Source: Antedon mediterranea
Lineage: Eukaryota > Echinodermata > Crinoidea > Comatulida > Antedonidae
DNA: 64,000 nt
Direction of reading: 5' to 3'
NCBI RefSeq assembly: GCF_964355755.1
Contig: NC_092680.1
Location: forward strand, 10,457,001-10,521,000
Position 1 is the stretch's first letter, and every line of letters starts with the position of its first letter. Below the pieces are notes generated by a model. That model ran no database searches. It had not been told where the DNA came from and worked only from the letters and a program-made list of their open reading frames with translations. Both the position numbers and the translations under genes were made by a program. Shown here one piece after another: positions 25,214 through 35,969 of the stretch.

Positions 25214-26797
25214 TATCCCTCTCTTGCTGATCTATCTCTCTCTCTCTCGCTGATCTATCTCTCTCTCTCTCGCTGATCTATCTCTCTCTCGCTGATCTAT
25301 CTCTCTCTCGCTGATCTAACTCTCTCTCAATGATCTATCTCTCTCTCGCTGATCTATCTCTCTCTCGCTGATCTATCTCTCCCCCGCTGATCTATCTCTC
25401 TCTCGCTGATCTATCTCTCTCTCGCTGATCTATCTCTCTCTCGCTGATCCATCTCTATCTCGCTGATATATCTCTCTCTCTCTCTGATCTATCTCTCTCT
25501 CGCTGATCTATCTTTCTCTCGCTGATCTATCTCTCTCTCGCTGATCTATCTCTGTCTCGCTGATCTATCTCTCTCTCTCGCTGATCTATCTGTGTCTCGC
25601 TGATCTATCTCTCTCTCGCTGATCTATCTGTGTCTCGCTGATCTATCTCTCTCTCGCTGATCTATCTGTGTCTCGCTGATCTATCTCTCTCTCGCTGATC
25701 TATCTCTATCTGGCTGATCTATCTCTCTGTCACTGATCTATCTCTCTTTCGCTGATCTATCTCTCTCTCGCTGATCTATCTCTCTCACTGATCTATCTCT
25801 CTCGCTGATCTATCTCTCTCTCGCTGATCTATCTCTCTCTCGCTGATCTATCTCTCTCTCGCTGATCTATCTCTCTCTCGCTGATCTATCTCTCTCTCTC
25901 TGATCTATCCCTCTCTCGCTGATCTATCTCTCTCTCTCGCTGATCTATCTATCTCTCGCTGATCTATCCCTCTCTCGCTGATCTATCTCTCTCTCTCTCT
26001 CTCTCGCTGATCTATCCCTCTCTTGCTGATCTATCTCTCTCTCGCTGATCTCTCTCTCTCTCGCTGATCTATCTCTCTCTCGCTGATCTATCTCTCTCTC
26101 GCTGATCTAACTCTCTCTCAATGATCTATCTCTCTCTCGCTGATCTATCTCTCTCTCGCTGATCTATCTCTCCCCCGCTGATCTATCTCTCTCTCGCTGA
26201 TCTATCTCTCTCTCGCTGATCTATCTCTCTCTCGCTGATCCATCTCTATCTCGCTGATATATCTCTCTCTCTCTCTGATCTATCTCTCTCTCGCTGATCT
26301 ATCTTTCTCTCGCTGATCTATCTCTCTCTCGCTGATCTATCTCTGTCTCGCTGATCTATCTCTCTCTCTCGCTGATCTATCTGTGTCTCGCTGATCTATC
26401 TCTCTCTCGCTGATCTATCTGTGTCTCGCTGATCTATCTCTCTCTCGCTGATCTATCTGTGTCTCGCTGATCTATCTCTCTCTCGCTGATCTATCTCTAT
26501 CTGGCTGATCTATCTCTCTGTCACTGATCTATCTCTCTTTCGCTGATCTATCTCTCTCTCGCTGATCTATCTCTCTCACTGATCTATCTCTCTCGCTGAT
26601 CTATCTCTCTCTCGCTGATCTATCTCTCTCTCGCTGATCTATCTCTCTCTCGCTGATCTATCTCTCTCTCGCTGATCTATCTCTCTCTCTCTGATCTATC
26701 CCTCTCTCGCTGATCTATCTCTCTCTCTCGCTGATCTATCTATCTCTCGCTGATCTATCCCTCTCTCGCTGATCTATCTCTCTCTCTCTCTCTCTCG
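25214..26797. repeat. Tandem block duplication of about 791 bp in the satellite
   Basis: Rare markers recur about 791 bp apart in the same order: AACTCTCTCTCAATGATC near 25318 and 26109, CTCCCCCGCTGATC near 25380 and 26171, and CTGGCTGATC near 25710 and 26501. Two near-identical units, about 25214-26005 and 26006-26797. Confidence 0.8.
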
Positions 26798-27800
26798 CTG
26801 ATCTATCTCTCTCTCTCTCGCTGATCTATCTCTCTCTCGCTGATCTATCTCTCTCTCGCTGATCTATCTCTCTCTCTCGCTGATCTATCTCTCTCTCGCT
26901 GATCTATCTCTCCCCCGCTGATCTATCTCTCCCCTGCTGTACTATCTCTCTCTCGCTGATCTATCTCTCTCTCGCTGATCTATCTCTCTCTCGCTGATCT
27001 ATCTCTCTCTCGCTGATCTATCTCTCTCTCGCTGATCTTTCTCTCTCTCGCTGATCTATCTCTCTCTCGCTGATCTATCTCTCTCTCGCTGATCTATCTC
27101 TGTCTCGCTGATCTATCTCTCTCTCGCTGATCTATCTGTTTCTCGCTGATCTATCCCTCTCTCGCTGATCTATCGGTGTCTCGCTGATCTATCTCTCTCT
27201 CGCTGATCTATCTGTGTCTCGCTGATCTATCTCTCTCTCGCTGATCTATCTCTCTCTCGCTGATCTATCTCTCTGTCGCTGATCTATCTCTCTATCGCTG
27301 ATCTATTCCTCTCTCGCTGATCTATCCCTCTCTCGCTGATCCAACTATCTCTCTCGCTGATCTATCTATCTCTCTCTCGCTGATCTATCTCTCTCTCGCT
27401 GATCTATCTATCTCTCTCGCTGATCTATCTATCTCTCTCTCGCTGATCTATCTCTCTCACGCTGATCGATCTCTCTCTCGCTGATCTATCTATCTCTCTC
27501 TCTCGCTGATCTATCTCTCTCTCGCTGATCTATCTATCTCTCTCTCGCTGATCTATCTCTCTCTCTCGCTGATCTATCTCTCTCTCTCTCGCTGATCTAT
27601 CTCTCTCACGCTGATCTATCTCTCACTCGCTGATCTATCTTTCTCGCTGATCTATCTCTCTCTGATCTATCTCTCTCTCGCTGATCTATCTCTCTCTCGC
27701 TGATCTATCTCTCTCTCTCGCTGATCTATCTCTCTTTCGCTGATCTATCTCTCTCTCGCTGATCTATCTCTCTCTCGCTGATCTATCTCTCTCTCGCTGA

Positions 27801-27839
<39 letters not shown>

Positions 27840-29139
27840 TCTATCTCTCTCTCTCTCTCTCTCTCTCGCTGATCTATGTCTCTCTCGCTGATCTATCTCT
27901 CTCTCTCGCTGATCTATCTCTCTCTCGCTGATCTATCTCTCTCACGCTGATCTATCTATCTCTCTCTCGCTGATCTATCTTTCTCTCGCTGATCTATCTC
28001 TCTCTCTCGCTGATCTATCTATCTATCTCTCTCTCTCTCTCTCTCGCTGATCTATCTCTCTCTCGCTGATCTATCCCTCTCTCGCTGATCTATCTCTCTC
28101 TCTCGCTGATCTATATATCTCTCGCTGATCTATCCCTCTCTCGCTGATCTATCTCTCTCTCTCTCTCTCGCTGATCTATCTCTCTCTCGCTGATCTATCT
28201 CTCTCTCGCTGATCTATCTCTCTCTCTCGCTGATCTATCTCTCTCTCGCTGATCTATCTCTCTCTCTCGCTGATCTATCTCTCCCCCGCTGATCTATCTC
28301 TCCCCTGCTGATCTATCTCTCTCTCGCTGATCTATCTCTCTCTCGCTGATCTATCTCTCTCTCGCTGATCTATCTCTCTCTCGCTGATCTTTCTCTCCCT
28401 CGCTGATCTATCTCTCTCTCGCTGATCTATCTCTCTCTCTCGCTGATCTATCTCTGTCTCGCTGATCTATCTCTCTCTCTCTCGCTGATCTATCTGTTTC
28501 TCGCTGATCTATCTCTCTCTCGCTGATCTATCGGTGTCTCGCTGATCTATCTCTCTCTCGCTGATCTATCTGTGTCTCGCTGATCTATCTCTCTCTCACT
28601 GATCTATCTCTGTCTCGCTGATCTATCTCTCTGTCGCTGATCTATCTCTCTCTCGCTGATCTATCCCTCTCTCGCTGATCTATCCCTCTCTCGCTGATCC
28701 AACTATCTCTCTCGCTGATCTATCTATCTCTCTCTCGCTGATCTATCTCTCTCTCGCTGATCTATCTATCTCTCTCGCTGATCTATCTATCTCTCTCTCG
28801 CTGATCTATCTCTCTCACGCTGATCGATCTCTCTCTCGCTGATCTATCTATCTCTCTCTCTCGCTGATCTATCTCTCTCTCGCTGATCTATCTATCTCTC
28901 TCTCGCTGATCTATCTCTCTCTCTCGCTGATCTATCTCTCTCTCTCTCTTGCTGATCTATCTCTCTCTCGCTGATCTATCTCTCACTCGCTGATCTATCT
29001 TTCTCGCTGATCTATCTCTCTCTGATCTATCTCTCTCTCGCTGATCTATCTCTTTCTCGCTGATCTATCTCTCTCTCTCGCTGATCTATCTCTCTTTCGC
29101 TGATCTATCTCTCTCTCGCTGATCTATCTCTCTCTCGCT

Positions 29140-29180
<41 letters not shown>

Positions 29181-29337
29181 TCTATGTCTCTCTCGCTGAT
29201 CTATCTCTCTCTCTCGCTGATCTATCTCTCTCTCGCTGATCTATCTCTCTCACGCTGATCTATCTATCTCTCTCTCGCTGATCTATTTTTCTCTCGCTGA
29301 TCTATCTCTCTCTCTCGCTGATCTATCTATCTATCTA

Positions 29338-29375
<38 letters not shown>

Positions 29376-29460
29376 GCTGATCTATCTCTCTCTCTCTCGC
29401 TGATCTATCTCTCTCTCGCTGATCTCTTTCTCTCTCGCTGATCTATCTCTCTCTCTCTTT
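26797..29460. repeat. Tandem block duplication of about 1.36 kb in the satellite
   Basis: CTCCCCTGCTG follows CTCCCCCGCTG near 26920 and again near 28285, and GATCCAACTATCTCTC occurs near 27340 and 28698. The markers are about 1.36 kb apart, with the monomer order between them preserved apart from small length changes. Confidence 0.75.
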
Positions 29461-29554
29461 CTTTTAAGTAAATTTTCTTTTGGATGATCCAAAGTCGAAT
29501 AAAATTCGTAAACTTACGTTTTTTACTCTAGCCTTCGCTGGTCAACGACGCAGC

Positions 29555-30205
29555 TTAATCATGAGTGAGTCTCGGTGACTTGGACTTGTTACCATTAGAT
29601 CTCGTATATGGTATAGCGCCATCTATAGATCGTTCAGGTTTTCCCAAATGGGATTGTCGGGGCCTCCTCTTTAGTAAGTTGTTGTACAATGTTGGGAGTT
29701 CCAAACCGCCGTCTTCTCTGTTCATAGTGTTACCATGTTTTTTTATTTTTATTGATTCTTTTATTTTCCTGTCTTTCCATGACGATTCTGTGCCTAGTAT
29801 TTTTACGTTCGAATTTGGTAAATGAGTGTGAGTGGTCATGTGATCGGTGATGGCTGAGTTGTGAACAATTTCTGAAGCTGAATTTCTGGCTGAACGTGTT
29901 AGGATCCCTGTACAATGTGAAGTGACATCTGCTTTGTGTTCTTTTATCCTTGTGGATAAGGTTCTGGCTGTTTCTCCTATATATGTTTTTTCGCAGTTGT
30001 TGCAATTTACTTGGTGTATTACATCAGATTTGTCATCATTTTTTATTTTGTCTTTTGGGTGAACTAAAAGACTTCTTAATTTGTTTTGTGGAGTAAAATA
30101 AGTGTTGACATTGTAACTAGATAAGCAGCGTCTAATTCTTTCTGATATTCTTGGTATGTAAGGTATCCCTATGTTACCTTTGTTTTGTTGGTTGTATCTT
30201 TTGTT
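29555..30205 (-). pseudogene. Penelope GIY-YIG endonuclease domain, separated from its RT by an insertion, copy 2
   Basis: On the minus strand the frame is open from 30205 to a stop at 29555-29557 (216 residues). In order it shows a linker ending NIGIPYIPRISERIRR, then RSLLVHPKDKI, then the GIY-YIG core: CNNC followed by KTYIGETARTLSTRIKEHK, then a conserved C-terminal stretch ESSWKDRKIKESI and GGLELPTLYNNLL. CX2C plus YIGET plus R..EH is characteristic of Penelope-type endonucleases, which nick DNA for integration. The domain itself is intact, but it has no start and its RT lies 4.6 kb away across the inserted LINE, so it cannot be made as a full protein. A TAA at 30206-30208 falls in the probable target duplication. 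Confidence 0.9.
29645..29696. repeat. Penelope 52-bp arm in its native position, copy 2
   Basis: This segment encodes the C-terminal tail of the GIY-YIG domain (minus strand). Its reverse complement recurs at 35969-36020 and 3981-4032 with two mismatches. Confidence 0.8.
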
Positions 30206-30209
30206 TTAC

Positions 30210-30462
30210 CATTGGTAGCGAGACACGAAGCTGCTTGTCGAAACTGCTCGCCCAAAAAAAAATCGGTATAAAAGCTGAAAAGAGGAATATAATGATGAGA
30301 TAAATAATAATACTGATCGAAGGTCTCCGAGTAGAATCTACCTGAATACCTGAATAACCTATTTTAAAACTACAAAACTGTTATTTTAGCACGAAAACTG
30401 TTGCATTTTTTTTTTTTCAACACCACCTGTAACCAAAACAAAACAGCTAGGCTGATCACGGG
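30210..30462 (+). other. 5' UTR of the CR1/L2-like element, copy 2
   Basis: Begins about CATTGGTAGCGAGACACG, richer in GC than the rest of the element, and includes A9, T12-type runs (30250, 30410). It probably contains the internal promoter of the LINE, but no specific motif is assignable. Confidence 0.5.
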
Positions 30463-31302
30463 ATGTCTAGTAAAAAGGACATTCCAGTCAACGAGTTGAG
30501 CTCAGCCGGTAACACAAGGCATTCAAAGCAGGTACGTTCGACGCTAACAGACGTACTACACAGCCCAGATCTAGTAAAGCTAATAGATGATAGCATTAGT
30601 AAGGCCTTTACGGGCCCTTTGTTGGCTGATTTAATTAAATCATCTATAACGTCAGCATGCGAAAGCAAGATTTTTATGGATCAGTTGAAGAAATCTGTGA
30701 ACAAAGCTGTAGAGAAAATAGAACCAGGTTTGATTATTTGGAAGGGAAAATGTTTGATATTGAAAGCAAACAAGATGAAATTGCAAACCAATACTGCTTT
30801 GGAAATCTCGTACATTGATGAATTAGAGCACAAAATAAAAAAACAGGCCGTACAACTGGACGATCTTGAACAATATTCTCGTAGAAACTGTCTACGCTTT
30901 TTCGGAATCCCGGAGACAAGTAAAGACAATACTGATGAAATTGTGGTAAACCTAGCAAATAGTAAACTTGGAATTGATATTAATCTGCATGATATTGATA
31001 GGTCTCATCGGACAAGAGCAAGAAATGGCAAATCGAATCGTCCACGACCAATTATCGTGAAATTCACTTCTTATCGGAACAGAAAAAGAATCATCACAGC
31101 ACGTAGAAAGCTGAAAGGAAGTGGTATTTCAATCCAAGAGGACCTGACATGGAACAGAAGGAATCTACTTGCTGAAGCCAAGAAGCACCCAAGCACAAAG
31201 AGCGTATGGTCAATCGATGGAAAGGTGATGGCGACAGTAGTCAGAAATGACAGGGAAGTAAAATTAACCATTCTTACATTGGCTGAACTAAACAATCTAT
31301 AA
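30463..31302 (+). CDS. LINE ORF1 protein (coiled coil plus RRM-like nucleic-acid-binding region)
   Basis: 279 residues, ATG start. ORF1 proteins bind element RNA and act as nucleic-acid chaperones in the RNP. Residues 1-95 are low complexity/helical. Residues about 115-140 are a coiled-coil segment leading into DDLEQYSRRNCLRFFGIPE (about 131-150), a signature widespread in LINE ORF1 proteins. An RRM-like basic region (RPRPIIVKFTSYRNRKRI) and a C-terminal domain (LTWNRRNLLAEAK) follow. Oddity: bases 30729-30811 read better one frame over (FDYLEGKMFDIESKQDEIAN, heptad-like), whereas the ORF frame gives a hydrophobic non-heptad segment. The frame is therefore open but probably carries two compensating indels, and function is doubtful. 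The copy 1 counterpart lies outside the window. Confidence 0.8.
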   Translation: MSSKKDIPVNELSSAGNTRHSKQVRSTLTDVLHSPDLVKLIDDSISKAFTGPLLADLIKSSITSACESKIFMDQLKKSVNKAVEKIEPGLIIWKGKCLILKANKMKLQTNTALEISYIDELEHKIKKQAVQLDDLEQYSRRNCLRFFGIPETSKDNTDEIVVNLANSKLGIDINLHDIDRSHRTRARNGKSNRPRPIIVKFTSYRNRKRIITARRKLKGSGISIQEDLTWNRRNLLAEAKKHPSTKSVWSIDGKVMATVVRNDREVKLTILTLAELNNL

Positions 31303-31540
31303 TTATGTTATTTAATCCAAAGAGAGAGAGATATACGATGGTTATGCACGGAATTTTACAATACCACTTAACTGTTTGTAATTTAATTTTTTAAAGAAAT
31401 GTATTATCACTAGGTAAATTCACTAAGCACGATTTTGAAATTGAAACTAATGTGACCTCGATTATTATACCGTTAGCATCACTTTTCGATAATTTTTTGT
31501 TTCTTTTTATTTTTTTATTTTCTTCTTCTTAATAAAACAA
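31303..31540 (+). other. ORF1-ORF2 spacer of the CR1/L2-like element
   Basis: AT-rich 238 bp with short GA and T runs (31320-31332, 31498-31530). No coding potential seen. Confidence 0.6.
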
Positions 31541-34486
31541 ATGAACAACATAGAAAATGAAATTAATATCTTCAATGTCAAGCATTCAGTTCAAAATGCA
31601 TATAACTTTGATCAAAACTTTATGAATTATCAAGATAAAGCCTTTTCCGCTTCACACGTTAATATTCGCTCCTTAAGTAAAAATTACGACAATCTCAATT
31701 TATTTTATGAAACCTGTATTAAATATAAATTTAATATTATTGGTATTTCAGAGGTATGGAAAATTTCCCAACCTGAGCTTTACCGGCTACAGAATTATAA
31801 TTTAGAAGTTGTATGTCGAGAGGATTCTCGTGGGGGCGGCGTAGGTGCCTACATTCATTCTTCTTTAAATTATAAACTTGTAAAAGCCAATGTTACCCAT
31901 GCTGAGTCCTTGTGGTTAAAAAGTTGCAAATAGTAATAATTCTGAATCCTTGTAGGCGTTATCTACCGAAAACCTAATACTAATATTAAAGAATTTCAAG
32001 ACAGTCTTATTCATACATTAAAGGAAAATAACATTGATAGAACGGACTGTATTCTCTTAGGGGATTTTAATTTGGATGCAAATGACAACAACACACTTAA
32101 TAATAACTTTTTTTCAATAATGGACTGCATTTGCATGACTCAACTTATAAACAGTCCAACAAGAAAAACGCTTACTACTAGTACAATAATTGATCATATT
32201 TATACAAATATTCATAAATTTAAAATACATTCCGGTACAATTTATACAGACATATCTGACCATTTCCCTATTTTTGCTGTTTTTGAAGATGTTACATTAG
32301 GCCTAAGAATAAAAGATAAGCCAATAACTATAACAAACAGAAACTTTAAAAATTATAAAGTTGAAAATGTTATTTCTTAACTGGCTTATTGTAATTGGCG
32401 AGAAGTGTATGATACCAATGATACAAATACAGCCTATAATAATTTTAATGATATATTTCTGAATGTTTGTGATAAACATGCCCCAATTACAACGCAAAAT
32501 CCAAAGAAACAGCATGTGAATAAACCTTGGCTTTCCAAAGCAATCAAGACAAGCATAAACAAAAAGAACAAAATGTACTCAAAGTGTATAAAAAGAAATT
32601 TTAATCCAGAGATATTTTCACGCTATAAGAAATACAGAAATATATTAACAAGTGTAATCAGAAAGGCTAAAAAAATATATTACGGTAAACTGTTCAGAAA
32701 TTGTAAAAACGATAGTGGAAAAATATGGAACAATATAAACATGCTAATTAAAGGATCTAACTCTAATGATCACGGAAATCCTCTCGATACACGCAGAGTG
32801 GTCTATGACATGGGTGAGCAAATAAGTAACGGTCCAGAAAATTGTGCTTCAACTTTCAAAAATTATTTTGTTAACATAGGGCCAAATTTAGCCAGCAAAA
32901 TTAATGAAAACTCGACACCACCTTCTGATTATTTACAAAATCCCATAACGCCTTCTTTTTTCTTGAAACCAATTACACATTATGAAATTAAAAATCTAAT
33001 TAAAAATATAGATATAAAGAAGTCATCTGGTTATGATTACATGTCTGGGCGTCTAGTCAAAGACTCTGCTTCCCATATTAGTAGACCACTTGAGCATGTA
33101 TTTAATTTATCATTTATTAATGGGATCTTCACAGATGCTCTGAAAATAGCAAAGGTGTATCCTATTTTTAAGAAGGGAGAAAAAGATGTTATAAACAATT
33201 ACAGGCCTATTTCTGTTCTACCAATTTTAGCCAAAATATTTGAAAAATTTGTTAATGTCCGAATGTTATAATTTCTCGAAAACCACCATATTCTCTATGA
33301 TCACCAATATGGATTTAGGAAAAATTACAACACTACATTGTCTCTTGTAAATCTAGTAAATTCAATTATCAAGAAAGTGGATGAAGGTAAAGTCACTATT
33401 GGAATCTTCATTGACATGGCAAAGGCATTTGATACAATTGATCATAATATTTTACTTAACAAACTTCATCACTACGGGATAAGAGGAATTTGCCTGGATT
33501 GGTTTAAAAGTTATCTAACAAACCGAAAACAGTTTGTAAATTATGGTGGATGCAACTCCACCGAAGAACGTATTACACATGGTATGCCTCAGGGCTCTGT
33601 CCTGGGACCAACACTTTTTCTTTTGTTTATAAATGACTTACCAACTTCATCAAAATTCTTTAATTTTCGATTATTTGCAGACGACTCAAATCTTTTTCAC
33701 ACATATGATGGAAAACACACTAATATCAATCTTGATGAAGTATCTTTTCAATTAAATAAAGTATTAAAATGGTGCAAAGCAAATAAGATAACAATTAACT
33801 CGTCCAAAACAAATTTCATTATATTCCAACTTCACAACTATAGGTAATATTATAATTGATAATAAGTACATCCAGGAAGTATCTGAATTCATGTTTATTG
33901 GCCTAATTATGGATAAACATTTGACATGGAAAAACAACATAGAGAAAATTAGAACTACTATTAAAAGAAAAATTGGAATCATTTTTAAATTGAGACATTT
34001 TCTTCCACAGAATATTCTTTTATTAATTTACAAATCATTTATACAACCACATATCATGTATGGGGAAGTAGTTATTCATCGTATTTACAACCTATCTTTT
34101 TACTTCAGAAAATGGCAGTGAGAGCAATTTCTTTTAGTGACTTTACCTCCCATTCCCAACCTTTATTTAAACAATTTAATTTGCTAGATGTATTTAAGTT
34201 ACACAAATTATGTATTTCCTTATTCATGTTTGATCTGTATCACGATAAATTGCCTCATGATCTAAACGAATATGTAACACTTATCACCCATTCATCTGAA
34301 ACTAGACAAAAATGTAAGGGAAATCTATACCAACCTAAGGCAAATAGTACATCCGGCCAATTTTCCATTACCTGTATAGGCACAAAAATATGGAACGAAA
34401 TACCAATACAAGTCCGGGAAATTAAATATAGGAAACATTTTAAAACCAAAGTCATAGAACTCCTGTTGGAGTCATACAATTTGTGA
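31541..34486 (+). pseudogene. LINE ORF2 (APE endonuclease-reverse transcriptase), full span, copy 2, broken
   Basis: ATG at 31541. Early endonuclease motifs are HVNIRSL and GISEVW (catalytic Asn and Glu motifs) and RGGGVGAYI. At 31917-31951 a pair of compensating frameshifts puts stops (31931-31933, 31934-31936, 31937-31939, 31943-31945) in the main frame; the sense of this short stretch is legible one frame over (VANSNNSESL). The main frame resumes with VGVIYRKPN, then GDFNLD and SDHFPIF. Lesions shared with copy 1: TAA at 32378-32380, TAA at 33269-33271, frameshifts near 33840 and 34060, stop at 34484-34486. RT motifs are IDMAKAFDTIDH, GMPQGSVLGP (Val to Met in motif B, unlike copy 1) and FADD. 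The enzyme cannot be produced. Confidence 0.9.
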
Positions 34487-34846
34487 GTAAATGTATGGCA
34501 TTAATATATACATGTGTGTATATGTATGTATATACAATTGAAACGGAATGATATGTGTGTGTGTATGTATATGTATATGATTTACAGTATAATTTATATA
34601 TGTTATATATATACATCTATTATTATTATTACTATTATACTATTATTTATTAGTAATTAAATTCTATCATAATATGATTTGTTTGATTTGAATAAAATTG
34701 AAATATTTTAGTTATACAGGGAGTGGAGCTTGATAGGCATGAAGTTGCCTTTTCTCTTCTTCCTTTTTATCCAATTATTTTAATATTTTATATTATAATG
34801 TTATGTTTATGTGTTGTTTTTTTTGGATGAATAAAGAAAGAAATCA
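34487..34846 (+). other. 3' UTR of the CR1/L2-like element, copy 2
   Basis: AT-rich with a TATG/TA microsatellite at about 34500-34615, 2 bp shorter than in copy 1, and AATAAA at 34830-34835. Otherwise nearly identical to 2497-2858. Confidence 0.7.
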
Positions 34847-34849
34847 CTT

Positions 34850-35969
34850 TTTTGTTTGACATTTTGTTTTCCTTTCTCCGATCTTTTTTGGATTATCTTG
34901 TCCATGGACCAATTAGGGTACTCGTACCCAACGAGCGCATGTTTAATCTTTTTCATAGTTTCTCGTCTTTTTTAGTGACAACTTTTTCACATCTGTCAAC
35001 CAGAGTGTTAACCACACTTAACTTATGTTCCAATGGATGGCAGGAGTGAAAATTTAAGTATTGGTCTGTGTGGGTCTTTTTTCTGTAAACTGTCGTCGTC
35101 AGGTCTCCATTGTTCAGTGTAATTATGATGTCTAAGAAAGGTAATGTATTGTTAGACATATGCTCAGTTGTAAATTTTATGTTACCTGTTTTGTCAATTG
35201 TGTTTAAGTGTGAGTTAAGATGTTCCGCTGATCCTTCTGGATTGAGAGCTAATATGTCGTCAACATACCTTTTCCAATATGTTGGCTTCATTCCGTCTGG
35301 TGCTGTTTGCAGTGCTTTTTCTTCTAAATCCTCCAGATACAAATTTGCAACGATCGGGCTGATGGGACTGCCCATGGCAATACCGCCAATCTGTTTATAT
35401 ATTTTGTCCTGGAAGCTGAAATAAGTGGTATTAATAACAAGTGATAGTAAATCTATTATATCTCTAATGACCATGTTTGTGCGTTTTTTCAGTGTCTTAT
35501 CTTGTGAAAGTCTCCTTTCTACTATTTCTATTGCTTCTTTGGTGGAGGTTTTTGTGAAAAGAGACACAACGTCAAACGAGACAAATGTGTGATTTTCAGG
35601 AATGTCAAGCGTGATTAGTTCCTCAACTAGTTGTTTTGAATTGTCGACGTGGTGGCAGGAGGTGCCAACCAACGGAGAGAGGATTTCAGCTAATTTTTTG
35701 CCCAAGTTATAGTAGATGGTGTTTCAATCCACAATAGGTCGTAGTGGAACATCAGGTTTGTGGATTTTGGGTAAACAGTATAACCTTGGTGTGATTTCTT
35801 CAGTTGGGAATAAAGTAGCTTTCTCTTTATTGCTAATTTTCTTTTCATCTAGGAGCCGTTTTAATATTTTAACATACTGTGTTTTGTATCTTTTGGTAGG
35901 GTTGTGGTTTAAGGCTTGGTATACCTTATTGAGCATCCCTTGGACTTTTTTTATATAATCAACTTTGTC
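34850..35969 (-). pseudogene. Penelope-like reverse transcriptase, copy 2, broken
   Basis: Same motif order as the copy 1 pseudogene at 2862-3981, with identical lesions: in-frame TGA at 35724-35726, and a frameshift next to the stop at 34953-34955. I see no difference from copy 1 in the translated part. The shifted-frame end (QKRSEKGKQNVKQ) would lead into the linker NKRYNQQNKGNIGIPYI at the start of 29555-30205 once the LINE is removed, which supports a single split element. The catalytic YVDD is preserved. The part of the ORF upstream of the RT domain is missing. Confidence 0.9.

Larger units (their letters stand above)
7900..29460. repeat. 19-bp satellite array (TATCTCTCTCTCGCTGATC)n, 21.6 kb
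   Basis: An uninterrupted tandem array. The usual monomer is 19 bp, with 17- and 21-bp forms from loss or gain of CT units. Recurrent variants include TATCCCTCTCTCGCTGATC, TATCTGTGTCTCGCTGATC, AGCTGATTTATCTCCCTC and GATATCCATCTCTCTGTCGC. These recur in the same order at multi-hundred-bp distances: the AGCTGATTTATC marker lies near 10328, 11393, 12338, 13198, 17978, 19568, 22812 and 23217, which shows higher-order duplications. Each monomer has one GATC and one CpG, and the plus strand is nearly all pyrimidine. I see no gene; occasional open frames such as 20856-21173 are translated repeat. Confidence 0.97.
29461..30209 (-). mobile_element. Penelope-like element, endonuclease-side fragment, copy 2
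   Basis: The 3' part of the Penelope-like element, minus strand. It is bounded on the left by satellite (about 29460) and on the right by the 5' end of the CR1/L2-like LINE (about 30210). Its missing RT part is at 34847-36020 beyond the LINE. 29461-29554 is its 3' UTR. Confidence 0.85.
30210..34846 (+). mobile_element. CR1/L2-like non-LTR retrotransposon, apparently full length, copy 2
   Basis: About 4.64 kb: 5' UTR (30210-30462), ORF1 (30463-31302), 238-bp spacer (31303-31540), ORF2 (31541-34486), 3' UTR and AATAAA (34830-34835). It lies inside the Penelope-like element in opposite orientation. Flanking CTTTTGTTTTAC (30198-30209) and CTTTTTTGTTTGAC (34847-34860) could be a diverged target-site duplication. 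Length and ORF layout match CR1/L2-type elements. Confidence 0.85.

Noticed and set aside
7900-29460. Regular short repeats suggestive of a CRISPR array
   Set aside because: There are no unique spacers. The 19-bp units are contiguous tandem satellite monomers, the context is eukaryotic, and there are no cas genes.
29565-29825. 86-residue plus-strand ORF over the GIY-YIG region, and the 91-residue minus ORF at 29730-30005
   Set aside because: Both overlap the well-supported GIY-YIG frame in other frames and show no recognisable domain.
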